A program made the translations under genes and the position numbers. Positions 1 to 10,200 of a stretch of DNA of 64,000 nucleotides are shown here, piece by piece (the first letter of the stretch is position 1; each line of letters begins with the position of its first letter). Location: assembly GCF_002901445.1 (NCBI RefSeq), contig NZ_PPPD01000001.1, forward strand, positions 2,100,001-2,164,000, given 5' to 3'. This stretch comes from Deinococcus koreensis (GTDB lineage Bacteria; Deinococcota; Deinococci; Deinococcales; Deinococcaceae). The notes under the pieces were generated by a model. That model searched no databases. It was not told the DNA's origin and saw only the letters and a list, made by a program, of their open reading frames with translations.

Positions 1-2
1 AC

Positions 3-71
3 TTCCCCGGTGGCTTTACGGCCAACTGGGGAGACACCGACCTCACCACGTCCCTCCGCCCGGCCGCCTGA
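3..71 (+). CDS. 3' end of an unidentified upstream gene (partial)
   Basis: An open frame enters from the left edge and stops at TGA 69-71, giving 22 residues that end in TSLRPAA. The codons have the GC-rich third positions of real genes here, and a strong hairpin follows 16 bp later. Too little is visible to name the protein. It could be chance, since only 22 codons are seen. Confidence 0.3.
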   Translation, partial: FPGGFTANWGDTDLTTSLRPAA

Positions 72-87
72 GGGCGTGCCACCTTTC

Positions 88-118
88 ATCTCTTCCCGTC
101 ATCATGGCGGGGAGAGAT
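88..118 (+). terminator. Strong 13-bp hairpin, probable terminator or attenuator
   Basis: Arms 88-100 and 106-118 pair over 13 bp, including two G-U pairs, around the loop ATCAT. No T-tract follows, so it may end the upstream gene inefficiently or act in the leader of the gene starting at 143. Confidence 0.45.
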
Positions 119-142
119 CTCCGTAGTCCCGAGGAGTCCCCC

Positions 143-700
143 ATGATCACCCCCACACAGCAGCGCGCCATCGAGCAGGCCCACGCTGCCGGCCTGAACA
201 ACCCGGAGATCGCCGCCCAGACCGGCCTGTCGGTCTCCACCGTCAAGCGCTACCGCGCAAAATCGAACCTCGGCGGTAACGGCCTGGTGCAGCAGCTGGC
301 CCGCTTCGGCGTGCAGCACGTCACGGACACCGCCCGCCAGCTCGGCCTGACGGTGGAGATGCCCGCGTCCGGTGCCCGGCATGACCTGCTGATCCAGGGC
401 CGCCGCGTCGACGTGAAGGCGGCTGGCATGGTCTTGTCGCCGGCGCAGACGCCCTCGCCGCGCTGGCAGTTCTGGTTCAAGTCGTCGCGCAGAGAGGAGA
501 TGGAGGAGTACGACTACGCCCTCGATCAGTGGCGGGACGCCGAGGTCGTGATCTGCGTGTGCTGTCCACAGGTGCCGTACCGGCCGGTGGCCTACCTCTA
601 CGAGGCCTACCAGCTCCCCAAGACGCTGACCTTCGGCCGCCACGGCGTTCACGACTACGCCCATGAACGCTGGGGGCTGCTTGGGAGCGTGCGCGCGTAA
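143..700 (+). CDS. HTH protein with PD-(D/E)XK-like nuclease domain
   Basis: The 185-residue product starts at ATG 143, chosen because GAGGAG lies 6 nt upstream; a longer in-frame start at 104 has no SD. Residues about 5-40 form a helix-turn-helix (NPEIAAQTGLSVSTVKRYRA). The rest carries an Asp followed by D-x-K (HDLLIQGRRVDVKAA), the spacing seen in PD-(D/E)XK nucleases, then a Trp/aromatic-rich segment. A role in DNA recognition and cleavage is inferred from this fold guess only. It precedes hsdR by 153 bp in the same direction and lies inside the putative island, so it may be a regulator or accessory nuclease of the defence genes. I do not recognise a named family. Confidence 0.7.
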   Translation: MITPTQQRAIEQAHAAGLNNPEIAAQTGLSVSTVKRYRAKSNLGGNGLVQQLARFGVQHVTDTARQLGLTVEMPASGARHDLLIQGRRVDVKAAGMVLSPAQTPSPRWQFWFKSSRREEMEEYDYALDQWRDAEVVICVCCPQVPYRPVAYLYEAYQLPKTLTFGRHGVHDYAHERWGLLGSVRA

Positions 701-802
701 CGGGGTGACGGTGCCAGCTGGCTGTCGTTCCCCCCACTTCCTTCAGGCCACATCAAGCCGCGCTGTGCCGTAGTTGAGCCCGCTGCCGTAGCGAGGCGTT
801 GC

Positions 803-808
803 TAGACT
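803..808 (+). promoter_or_regulatory. Candidate -10 box upstream of hsdR
   Basis: TAGACT fits the TANNNT pattern and lies about 45 bp before the hsdR ATG. The best -35-like word (TTGAGC, 774-779) is too far away, so the assignment is weak. The hsdR start has its own SD (GGAGGG, 846-851). Confidence 0.35.
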
Positions 809-853
809 TCCGGAACCGGCAGAGCGAACGATTTAGGGCTGCCTCGGAGGGGC

Positions 854-3631
854 ATGACACCGGAACAACGCGCCAGGATGGAAATCGACCGGCAGCTGGT
901 CGCTGCTGGATGGGTCATACAGGACTACCGCAGCGCCAACCTCTTCGCTCAGGATGGCGTGGCCCTGCGGGAAGTGCCCACGGCCGCTGGCCCCTGCGAC
1001 TACATGCTGTTCTTCCAGCGCAAGGCCGTGGGCATCATCGAGGCCAAGCCCGAGGGCACCTCGCTTATCGGGGTCAGCGAGCAGACGGACAAGTACGCCA
1101 CCGGCCTACCGCCCCAGTTAAAGAGGGTGGGCGACCCGCTGCCCTTCGCCTATGAAGCCAACGGCGTCGAGGTGCAGTTCCGCGACCGGCGCGACCCCGA
1201 CAGCCGCTCCCGGCTGATTTTCGCTTTCCACCGGCCCGAGACCTTGGGAGCCTGGGCACGGGAACGAAGCACGCTGCGCGCCCGCCTTCGTGGCCTGCCC
1301 CCCCTGGCCCGCACCGGCTTCCGTGACGCCCAGTTCGAGGCCATCGGCAAGCTGGAAACGTCGATGGCCGCAGATCGTCCGCGCGCCCTGATCCAGATGA
1401 CGATGGGCAGCGGCAAGAGTTATACGGCCGTGGCGAGCAGCTACCGGCTGCTGAAGTTCGGGGGTGCCCGCCGCATCCTCTTTCTGGTAGACCGCGGCAA
1501 CCTGGGCGATCAGGCCATGGGCGAGTTCACCAACTTCACCACCCCGGACGATGGCCGCAAGTTCACCGAGCTGTATAACGTGCAGAATCTGAAGTCCAAC
1601 CGCATCGACCCGGACGCGGCAGTGGTCATCACGACCATCCAGCGCCTGTATTCCATCCTGCGGGGCGAGGAGGAATTCGACCCCGGCAACGAGGAGCGCA
1701 GCGTGTTCGAGCTGGGAGGTGACAGCCCTGAGGAGCGCACGGTCGTCTACAACCCGCGGGTGCCGGTTGAGACCTTCGACTTCATGATCGCCGACGAGTG
1801 CCACCGCTCGATCTACGGCACGTGGCGGCAGGTGCTGGACTACTTCGACGCCTTCCTCACCGGTCTGACGGCCACGCCGGATGCCCGCACCATCGCCTTC
1901 TTCAACAGCAACCTGGTGATGGAATATGGGCACGAACGCGCGGTGGCCGACAAGGTGAACGTCAACTTCGACGTGTACCGCATCCGTACCCGCATCAGCG
2001 CCGAGGGGGCCCAGGTCGCCGCCGGGGAATACCTCGACTACAAGGATCGGCGCACGGGACGTAAGGAACTGCGCCAGCTGGCCGACGACTTCGAGTACGG
2101 CGCCGTTCAGCTCGACCGCAGCGTGGTCGCCACCGACCAGATCCGCACCATCCTCCGCGAATACAAGAACACGGTGCTGCCGCTGGTGTTCCCCGACCGC
2201 ACCTACGTTCCCAAGACGCTGATCTTCGCCAAGAACGACCTGCACGCCGACGACATCGTGCGGATCGTGCGGGAAGAGTTCGGCCGGGGCAACGACTTCT
2301 GCAAGAAGATCACCTCGGGCGTCACGGGCGAGCGCACCGAGACCCTGATCCAGCAGTTCCGCAACGAGCACAACCCGCGCGTCGCCGTCACCGTGGACAT
2401 GATCGCCACCGGCACGGACGTGAAGGCGCTGGAAGTGCTGCTGTTCATGCGGGACGTGAAGTCGCGCGGCTACTTCGACCAAATGAAGGGGCGCGGCACC
2501 CGCGTGATCTCCGACGACGAGCTGCGGAAGGTGAGCAGCGACGCCCGCGCCAAGGACTTCTTCCTGCTGGTGGACGCCGTGGGCGTGACTGAGCACGATC
2601 AGAGCGAGGCCCGGCCATTGGAACGCCAGCGCAGTGTGGCCTTGGACAAGCTGCTTCACAACGTTGGGCTGGGCGACACCAACGACGCCGCGCTGAGCAG
2701 CCTGGCCAGCCGGCTGGCACGCCTGGATCGGCATCTGAACCCTACCCAGCGTTCAGAGATCGAGACCCTGGCCGGGCAGCCTGTGGTCGCCCTGACCCGT
2801 GCCCTGCTGGACGCCACCAACCCCGACCTCGCCCGCCAGCAGGCCGAACAGCAGGCGGCGTCCAAAGGCCGCGCGGTAACTGAGGATGACGTGGAGGAGG
2901 CCAGTGAGGTGCTGCGCGACGCGGCGGCCCGGCCCTTTGCCGATCCCGCGCTGCGGAACCTGCTCACCGACACGGCCCGGCGCAACGAACTGGTGATCGA
3001 CCAGCTCAGCCGCGACGAGGTGCTGCCCGGCGAGCACACGGTCCGAGAAGATGGCGAGGCCCTGGCCCGGCGCGTGGCCGAGGGGCGCGTGCAGAACTTC
3101 AGGGCCTTCATCGAGGCCCACAAGGACGACATTGACGCGCTGAGCATCCTCTACTCGCAGCCCTACGGGCGACGCCGGGTCACCTACCGTCAGATCCGGG
3201 AACTGAGCCGTGCCCTGGAACGCCACGACGCGCACCTGACCCCGGAACGGCTTTACGAGGACTACGCGACCCTGGACTCCGAGCACGTCCAGGGCCAGCT
3301 GGCCCGCCGGATGCTGGCCGATCTGGTGGCGCTGGTGCGCTTCGCCATCGGGCAGGCGCGGGTGCTAGAACCTTTCGGCCATACCGTCCAGCAGCGCTTC
3401 GACCGCTGGCTGGCTGATCAAGAGGAGGCCGGCCGGGCCTTTACCGACGAGCAGCGGCGCTGGCTGACCCTGATCCGTGACCGGGTGGGCACTGACCTGG
3501 CAGCGGGAGAGCGCGATCTGAACGACGTGCCCTTCAACGAGCTGGGCGGCCTGACCCGCGCCCGCCAGCTGTTCGGGGCCGAGGAGCTGGGCCGTCTGCT
3601 GGATGAACTGACGGACGTGCTGGCCGCCTAA
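854..3631 (+). CDS. hsdR: Type I restriction endonuclease subunit R
   Basis: The 925-residue motor and nuclease subunit of a type I restriction system; it translocates and cuts unmethylated DNA in complex with HsdM and HsdS. The N-terminal nuclease has D49, E63-x-K65 (IIEAK) and a QxxxY motif at 77-81. The superfamily 2 helicase follows: Walker A MGSGKS at 184-189, DECH at 314-317, GLTATP at about 337-342, then the motif V/VI stretch containing TGTDVKALEV and MKGRGTRV. The C-terminal about 300 residues are helical, as expected for HsdM/HsdS contact. Length and motif order are complete. The start is set by GGAGGG 846-851. hsdS follows after 26 bp and hsdM after that, the less common R-S-M order. 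Confidence 0.95.
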   Translation: MTPEQRARMEIDRQLVAAGWVIQDYRSANLFAQDGVALREVPTAAGPCDYMLFFQRKAVGIIEAKPEGTSLIGVSEQTDKYATGLPPQLKRVGDPLPFAYEANGVEVQFRDRRDPDSRSRLIFAFHRPETLGAWARERSTLRARLRGLPPLARTGFRDAQFEAIGKLETSMAADRPRALIQMTMGSGKSYTAVASSYRLLKFGGARRILFLVDRGNLGDQAMGEFTNFTTPDDGRKFTELYNVQNLKSNRIDPDAAVVITTIQRLYSILRGEEEFDPGNEERSVFELGGDSPEERTVVYNPRVPVETFDFMIADECHRSIYGTWRQVLDYFDAFLTGLTATPDARTIAFFNSNLVMEYGHERAVADKVNVNFDVYRIRTRISAEGAQVAAGEYLDYKDRRTGRKELRQLADDFEYGAVQLDRSVVATDQIRTILREYKNTVLPLVFPDRTYVPKTLIFAKNDLHADDIVRIVREEFGRGNDFCKKITSGVTGERTETLIQQFRNEHNPRVAVTVDMIATGTDVKALEVLLFMRDVKSRGYFDQMKGRGTRVISDDELRKVSSDARAKDFFLLVDAVGVTEHDQSEARPLERQRSVALDKLLHNVGLGDTNDAALSSLASRLARLDRHLNPTQRSEIETLAGQPVVALTRALLDATNPDLARQQAEQQAASKGRAVTEDDVEEASEVLRDAAARPFADPALRNLLTDTARRNELVIDQLSRDEVLPGEHTVREDGEALARRVAEGRVQNFRAFIEAHKDDIDALSILYSQPYGRRRVTYRQIRELSRALERHDAHLTPERLYEDYATLDSEHVQGQLARRMLADLVALVRFAIGQARVLEPFGHTVQQRFDRWLADQEEAGRAFTDEQRRWLTLIRDRVGTDLAAGERDLNDVPFNELGGLTRARQLFGAEELGRLLDELTDVLAA

Positions 3632-3657
3632 GGATTGATGTCTGAGAGAATAGCGTG

Positions 3658-5170
3658 ATGAGCGTAGTACAAGATCAGTCGCTAGATGATGTTCTGCCTG
3701 TCGGTTGGTGTATGGCCACTTTGGGCGACGTGGGCCAGTACATCAATGGACGGGGTTTCAAATCAAATGAGTGGGGGACTGTCGGGCGGCCCATTCTACG
3801 TATCCAGAATCTCACTGGAAGCCGATCAGCACTGAACAGGTTTGATGGTGAGGTGGAGCCCCGTCACGTCGTCCAAGATGGAACTTTGTTGATTTCCTGG
3901 GCAGCAACCCTCGGTGCATACATTTATAAAGGGGAAGAAGCTGCGCTGAACCAACATATATTCAAGGTCGTTCCCTTCATCGACAAGTGGTTTCTCTACT
4001 ATGGCGTCCTGCATTACATTCAACTTCTGAAAGTTCAATCCAGAGGCAGCGGAATGCAGCATGTTACGAAGGGCGACTTTGAGGCTACACCCTTCCCTGT
4101 TCCCCCACCTCCCGAGCAGCACCGCATCGTCAACAAGATCGAGGAATTGTTCGGCAAGCTAGATGCCGGTGTGGCCGAGCTGAAGCGCACGCAGGGCCTG
4201 TTGAGACGCTACCGCCAAAGCCTGCTGCACGCGGCGGTCACGGGGGAACTGACACGGGAGTGGCGGGACGATCATGGGACTGACCATCCCGATGCTGAGT
4301 CTGCCGAACATTTGTTGGGACGTATCTTGGCCGAGCGACGTGACCGCTGGGTTGCCGAGGGGAAGAAGGGCGTGTACAAGGAGCCGGCTGCGCCGGACAT
4401 CACTGGGTTGCCAGAGCTGCCGGCGGGGTGGGTCTGGGCCACTCTTCCGCAGATAGGAGAACTGGGCCGCGGAAAGTCAAAGCACCGCCCGAGAAATGCG
4501 CCTCATCTTTTCGATGGCACATACCCCTTTATTCAAACTGGCGAGGTCAGACTCTCGGGGGGGATCAATTAGGTCATACCATAAAACCTATAATGAATCG
4601 GGTTTAGAGCAAAGCAGATTATGGCCAGCCGGAACTTTGTGTATAACGATTGCGGCTAATATTGCAGAAACTGGCATTCTTACCTTCCCAGCCTGCTTTC
4701 CTGATAGTATAGTTGGATTTATACCAAGTTGTGAAAATATTAAAGCAGAATTTTATGAACACTTTATTCGCTCGCAGAAAGCGAAAATTGAGCGCTATGC
4801 CCCTGCAACTGCCCAACGGAATATCAACTTGGACATCCTAGGCAGTATTGCTGTTCCTGTTCCGCCTGCCGATGAGCAAACTTACCTCGTCGCTGAGGTT
4901 GAGCGCCGCCTCTCGATCCTCGATAACATGGGAATCACAGTCGCCGCCGAATTGAAGCGGGCCGAGGCCACGCGTCAGAGCATCCTGCACCGAGCCTTCA
5001 CGGGCCAGCTGGTGCCCCAAGATCCGACCGATGAGCCAGCCAGTGTGCTGCTGGAACGAATCCAGGCCGAGAAGGTGAAGGCTGGCGCGCAGGCCATCCG
5101 GGATGGGGCAGGCCGGCGTGGTCGGCCCCGAAAGAACACGAATCAACCCGCACTCTTGGAGACCCCATGA
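3658..5170 (+). pseudogene. hsdS: Type I specificity subunit, split by a frameshift at a G7 run (possibly phase-variable)
   Basis: HsdS chooses the DNA target through two target-recognition domains (TRDs). The first frame, 3658-4572, holds TRD1, the central conserved helix and the start of TRD2 (GWVWATLPQIGELGRGKSKH) and stops at TAG 4570-4572. The rest of TRD2 and the distal helix (SRLWPAGTLCITIAANIAE onward, ending NQPALLETP) continue in the +1 frame to TGA 5170. The break is at G7, 4557-4563: with six G the frames join as one product of about 503 residues, the normal HsdS length. As written, a truncated half-subunit is made; type I systems can work with truncated HsdS. TRD2 is much more AT-rich than its surroundings, a sign of TRD exchange. 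The end overlaps hsdM by 4 bp (ATGA). A sequencing error in the run is the main alternative. Confidence 0.85.
4557..4563 (+). repeat. Homopolymer run G7 within hsdS TRD2
   Basis: Seven consecutive G sit exactly where the two hsdS frames separate. Removing one G restores the TRD2 reading frame. Such runs are prone to slipped-strand changes. Confidence 0.9.
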
Positions 5171-6633
5171 CTACCGTCAACCCTGCCCAACTCGTCGCCC
5201 GCGTATGGAGCCTGGCCCACGTCCTTCGCAACGATGGCGTGGGCTATGGCGACTACCTCGAACAGATCACCTTCCTGCTTTTCCTGAAGATGGCGGGCGA
5301 GATGAAGGGGCAGCCCGACGCTCCGGAGGTGCCCGAGGCGTACAGCTGGGGGCAGTTGAACGCCTTGACCGGCACCGACCTGGAAATCCAGTATCGCCGT
5401 ACCCTGGAAGAGCTGGCGAGAGAGCCGGGTCTGCTGGGGGTCATCTTTCGCAAGGCTCAGAGCAAGATCAATGACCCGGCGACGCTGCGCCGGGTGGTCA
5501 CCCTGATTGACCAGCAGCAGTGGTCGGGCCTGCCCTTCGACGTGAAGGGCGAAATCTATGAGGGCCTGCTGCAAAAGAATGCCGAGGACGTGAAAGGCGG
5601 AGCAGGGCAATACTTCACGCCTCGGCCCCTGATCGACGCCATGGTGGAGGTGATGCAGCCCAGGCCGGGTGAGACCATCGCCGATCCGGCCTGCGGGACA
5701 GCGGGCTTCCTGCTGGCTGCACGGGAGTACATCGTGCGGCACTACCAGCTCGATCCTGACGAACGCGAAGACCTGCGGGAACGCACCTTTTACGGCGCGG
5801 ACATCGTGGACAGCGTGGTACGGCTGGCGGCCATGAACATGTTCCTGCACGGCATTGGTGGTCAGGCGACCCCGGTGGAGCGCGTGGACAGCCTGGCGCA
5901 GCCGCCGTCGCGTGCGGTAGATATCGTGCTGGCGAACCCACCGTTCGGCGTCAAGGGCGCGCTGGTGGATCTCGATGACGAGGGCAACGCCGTGCGCCAG
6001 CAGCAGACCTACAGCCGCACGGACTTTATTGCCAAGACCAGCAACAAGCAGCTGAACTTTTTGCAGCACATCCTGTCCATGGTAAAGGTAGGCGGCCGGG
6101 CAGCGGTTGTGGTGCCGGACGGCGTTCTATTTGAAGGGGGTGCGGGAGAGATGATCCGCCGCCGACTGCTGCGAGACTGCAATCTTCATACGATCCTGCG
6201 CCTGCCCACGGGCATCTTTTACAAACCCGGCGTCAAGGCCAATGTGCTGTTTTTCGAGCGAGGGCCGAGCGGCGAGGAGTTTCGCACCTCGGCTGTGTGG
6301 GTCTACGACCTCCGCACCAATAAGCACTTCACGTTGAAGACCAGACCACTGCGCGCCGACGACCTGCGCGACTTCGTGGCCGCCTACAGTGCCGATAACC
6401 CGAGTGCCCGCAAAGAGGGGGAGCGGTTCAAGAAGTTCACCCTCAACGAATTGCTAGCCCGCGACAAGCTCAGCCTCGACATCTTCTGGCTTAGAGACGA
6501 CAGCCTGGAAGAAGGCAGCGACCTGCCCGCACCGGGCATCCTGGCCGCCGAGATTGTCGAGAGCCTGGAAGCGGCACTCGAAGAGTTCCGGGAAGTTGCG
6601 AGCGAGTTGGAGCAGCCTGCAGCGATCGCCTGA
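5167..6633 (+). CDS. hsdM: Type I DNA methyltransferase subunit M (N6-adenine)
   Basis: The 488-residue methylase subunit transfers methyl from S-adenosylmethionine to adenine in the HsdS-defined target. A helical HsdM N-terminal domain (about 1-140) is followed by GQYFTPRPLIDAMVEVM, SAM motif I DPACGTAG (173-180) and the catalytic NPPF (257-260). Both catalytic motifs are intact, so the enzyme should be active if supplied with a working HsdS. ATG 5167 overlaps the hsdS stop as ATGA, which indicates translational coupling. The stop is only 3 bp from the end of the convergent gene at 6637. Confidence 0.95.
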   Translation: MTTVNPAQLVARVWSLAHVLRNDGVGYGDYLEQITFLLFLKMAGEMKGQPDAPEVPEAYSWGQLNALTGTDLEIQYRRTLEELAREPGLLGVIFRKAQSKINDPATLRRVVTLIDQQQWSGLPFDVKGEIYEGLLQKNAEDVKGGAGQYFTPRPLIDAMVEVMQPRPGETIADPACGTAGFLLAAREYIVRHYQLDPDEREDLRERTFYGADIVDSVVRLAAMNMFLHGIGGQATPVERVDSLAQPPSRAVDIVLANPPFGVKGALVDLDDEGNAVRQQQTYSRTDFIAKTSNKQLNFLQHILSMVKVGGRAAVVVPDGVLFEGGAGEMIRRRLLRDCNLHTILRLPTGIFYKPGVKANVLFFERGPSGEEFRTSAVWVYDLRTNKHFTLKTRPLRADDLRDFVAAYSADNPSARKEGERFKKFTLNELLARDKLSLDIFWLRDDSLEEGSDLPAPGILAAEIVESLEAALEEFREVASELEQPAAIA

Positions 6634-6636
6634 GTA

Positions 6637-7233
6637 TTAGCGCAGCAATCCGAAAATGGCTAGACCTAGGGCCAGAACGAGCAGAATCTGTAGTGTCTTC
6701 AACTGGGCCTGCAGTCGTTTGTGGGCAGCGTCCTGTGAATGCAACTGCTTTTTGAGGCTGGCGATGACGGCCACTTGTTCATCGAGCTGATCAAGACGGT
6801 TTGTATTCCCCTTCACCTGCTCGCCGAGCGTAGTTAGGGCGGTGTGTGAAGCAGCCTGCGTAAGGCGCGTCTGCTGAGAAAGTTCAGCAAGCCGTGCTCC
6901 TTGTTCCTCTGTCTTTGTCCGTGTTTCGGTCAGGGCCACGCCATGTTCCTGGGTCACTTGGCGTAATCTGTTCACAGTCAATTCCTGATGTTGAATGGAG
7001 CGGCGAAAGTCACCATGTAAGGTGCGACCCTCAGTGATGACTTCACCCAGCTGCACCTGCTCTTTGGTCATGGCTTCGTATTGCTGCGCCATGTCCTCGA
7101 AGCGGGAGCGGACAGCAACTAGGTGCTGGATCTGCTCAGCCGTGCCCCGGATCATATCCAGCGCGGCTTGCGCCTCGGCAGCGATCTCGTCGACGTCGGT
7201 TACTTTTCTGCTTCGGGTGTTGATTTGGGTCAT
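6637..7233 (-). CDS. Coiled-coil protein with C-terminal membrane anchor, partner of the RecQ-like helicase
   Basis: A 198-residue protein of unknown family. Residues about 15-175 are almost entirely heptad-patterned helix rich in Gln, Glu, Thr and Leu, with few Pro or Gly, so a long coiled coil is expected. The last about 18 residues (LQILLVLALGLAIFGLLR) form one hydrophobic helix ending in Arg, as in tail-anchored proteins, with the coil in the cytoplasm. The ATG overlaps the helicase stop as ATGA, so the two are co-translated. By analogy with defence and signalling coiled coils it may be a membrane-bound sensor or effector; this is inference only. No catalytic motif is visible. Confidence 0.8.
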   Translation of the reverse strand: MTQINTRSRKVTDVDEIAAEAQAALDMIRGTAEQIQHLVAVRSRFEDMAQQYEAMTKEQVQLGEVITEGRTLHGDFRRSIQHQELTVNRLRQVTQEHGVALTETRTKTEEQGARLAELSQQTRLTQAASHTALTTLGEQVKGNTNRLDQLDEQVAVIASLKKQLHSQDAAHKRLQAQLKTLQILLVLALGLAIFGLLR

Positions 7234-10200
7234 GCCGTTACTCCGAACGATTCAGCCAGCTGCTGCAGGGGGGCGATGGTTTCTTGTAGGGCTTCATGCA
7301 CGGTTTGAACTTGGCGCAGGCGGCGGACAGTCTTGATGAGGGTGTGTTGCTGGGACTGCTCACCGAAGAGGGTGAGCGCTTCTGTCTCTATCCAGCGGAG
7401 ACCTGCAGGCGTGTCGTACTTACCGCCCCTTTCTGTGATCCATCCGAAGGCCTCTTCGGGCTGCACCCGCTTGGCGGTGTCGTAAAACAGTCGCTGCGCG
7501 TCCTCGCCAGCGCCGGTGCGAACGGCCTCGGTGTATCCCATCGCCAACTGGTTAAACGCTGCGTCCTCAGAGCCGTGACGCTTGGCCCGGAGTGCCCCTG
7601 CCAGGAAAAGAGCGGAGAGATTCGAGGGATCATGTTCCAGCTGGTGGGAGGCTCGGGCGCTCAATCCAATGACGGCACCGTGCCGATCGGCCAGGTCGAC
7701 GAGGCTTACCAGAGCTAAAGGGTCAAAATGTTCCATGACCTCCGGCAGAAGCCGGGTGATCTCGTCCAGATTGGCATCCTTCGGCGCAACGACAGCGTTC
7801 TTCCGCTGGAAGTTGAGATCGGGCACACAGACGTCGCAAAACCCGCAGTTATAGTCGTCTGGCAGATGATCAACCGAGTCGAAAATCGAGCGGATGATGA
7901 CGCGGCGGCAAACGCGCTTCTTGGCCTCTGGCGGCCGCGCGTATTCCAGCTCGTTGGTCAGCATCTGGTAGCGCATCCGCTGGATGCGGTCATACACCAC
8001 GTTCACTAGAACGATCAGCGCACGGTGCAATGTGGATTCTGCGGTGCTCTGCGAACCGCCAGTCTGGTGATCGGGAGAGGTATCAAGGCCAGCACGCTGG
8101 CAGAGATACTGAACCGCCTGGTATGGCAGGTCGAGGTCACGCTGCAAATGCTCCGTCAAGCGATGGAGCACAATCGATTTCGTCCACGGCAGGCGCTCAA
8201 CCTCGAAACTCACCGTCCGGCGCGCCTTATATTCGAGGGTGTAGGAGCCGACCACGCAGAGCTGCTGCAGGCGGAACAATGCCATCTGCGCGGTCTTGAC
8301 TTCCTCGTCCTTCCACAGTTGGAACACAGGGCCCTCCGCCAGCTTGGGCAGCAAACCTGTAGCGGCGGCCACGTCCTGCTCTACGCCTGGATAGCTGCTT
8401 TTAACGAAGTGGGCCTGACGGCCATAGTCGCACAACGGCTTCAGCCCGAAAGGGCACTTGTGAAATTTGAGGTTGCCGGCGTCGGAGACGCATGGAGGTT
8501 CTTCTGCGGCTTTCAGGTGGCGTTGGTAGCACTCTTCAGCAGGCGGCTGGTAGATCAGGGCGGCGTGCGAATGCTCACCGTCACGTCCGGCCCGACCAGC
8601 TTCCTGATAGAAGCCTTCAAGGCCGCTGGACAGAGCGTGGTGAACGACAAAGCGGATGTTTCGCTTGTCGATGCCCATGCCGTAGCCCTTGGTGGCGACC
8701 AGCAAGGGGAATTGACTGTCCTGAAATGCGTCCTGCCGGGCGAGCAGCTTGGTCTCCCAGTCTTTGTCTGTAACGATGTCGCGATCTGAAAACATCGCGC
8801 CACAGTCAAGGCAGCGTCCGCCGTAGCGTGCCATCACCCCAGCAGCCTCTAACTCCTTGGCGCTGGCCGAGACGTATACGGCTGACCCACAGTCCGGGCA
8901 GCTGGTCGGGGCTGTGCTGGCGTGCACACTGATCAGATCCGGGTCGTGAACAATACGCCTCTGCAACTGCTTGGAGATGGCATGTACCCCCTCTTCCAGA
9001 GTGGTCTTGCCATGGGTGTTTGCGTAGACTGCAAAGATTACCCCGGCGTGTGGGTAAGTATTGCGCGGCTGCAAAGGCATGAATTCACGAAACGGAATGT
9101 GCAGGGCAGCTGGAATAACTTTCTCGATGACGTGCGCCAGAAGATCAGCCTTGTTCGAGTGCGTCGCTCCCAGCGGGTGAACGGAGAGACTAATGTTCGT
9201 ACGGTCGCTGCTGGCCAGCTGCTCAACGTTCTGTTCCGAAAGCCCCAGGACTCGTAGCACGTCCTTACGCACAGGCTCTGAAGCAGTCGCTGTCAGGCCG
9301 ATGATAGGAACAGGTCGCCCCGACGCTTCCTGAAGCATCTCCCTCAATCTCCGGATCTGCAGGTAAGCAGGTCTGAAGTCGTGGCCCCATTCGGAGACAC
9401 AGTGCGCCTCGTCAATGATCAGCGCGCCGACTGGGGTGCGATTCATGGACGCACGTAACTCTTCGGCGAATCCCTTGATCTGCAGTCGCTCGGGCGACAC
9501 GTACAAGAGGCGAAAAGCGTGGGTGCGGAAGCCTTCGAGCTTCTGACTCTTCGCCGCCGTCGAGTCGGTGCTGGTGATCGCCTCAACGCTCACCAAGCCC
9601 TGACGATGCAGGCTGTGCACCTGATCGCGGATGAGTGCCTTCAGGGGACTGATAACCAGCGAGGTGCGTGGAATCAGCATGGCGAACAGCTGGAACACCA
9701 GTGATTTCCCAAAGCCAGTGGGCAGCAGTCCTAGGCCAGATTCCTGGCGTAAAGCGCGTTGAATGAGTTTGACCTGCTCGGGTTTAAGTTCTGGGACGTT
9801 GAAAAAGCGCCGGGTGAAGTAATCGAGCAGATCCCGGTCGACGTGAATAGGCTGAGCATCTAGCGGTGGGTTCGCGCCGTATCTGGCACGGGACATATTT
9901 GCCAGAGCAGTCATCTGCCGCGGCAGCATGACATCCCCTTCAACAGTGGCCTGCCGAGGCAATACGATGATCGCGTCTTCAGGCATGGTCTCGCTTTCGA
10001 GCCAGCTGAGATCGAGCCTCGACCGTAGTGGATCGGGCTCTATGGCGTGGGGATCGAGGGCATCGCCTAGGTATTCCGTCAATAGTGTGCGGTACAGTGT
10101 GGGATCTGTGGGCTTCCGAATGGCAATCGTCAAGCGCGGCAGCCGCAAGGGCAAGTCGTACATCGCAGCCACACGCTCGGCTGCGCTAATCAGATCCAGT

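Noticed and set aside
1118..2734. Long minus-strand open frame opposite hsdR (538 codons)
   Set aside because: It is a GC-rich antisense shadow of hsdR. It has no SD, its composition is low-complexity (His/Gln/Val/Gly) and it shows no domain.
4557..4572. Programmed +1 ribosomal frameshift in hsdS
   Set aside because: No slow codon, internal SD or downstream structure supports it. Run-length variation or error is simpler.
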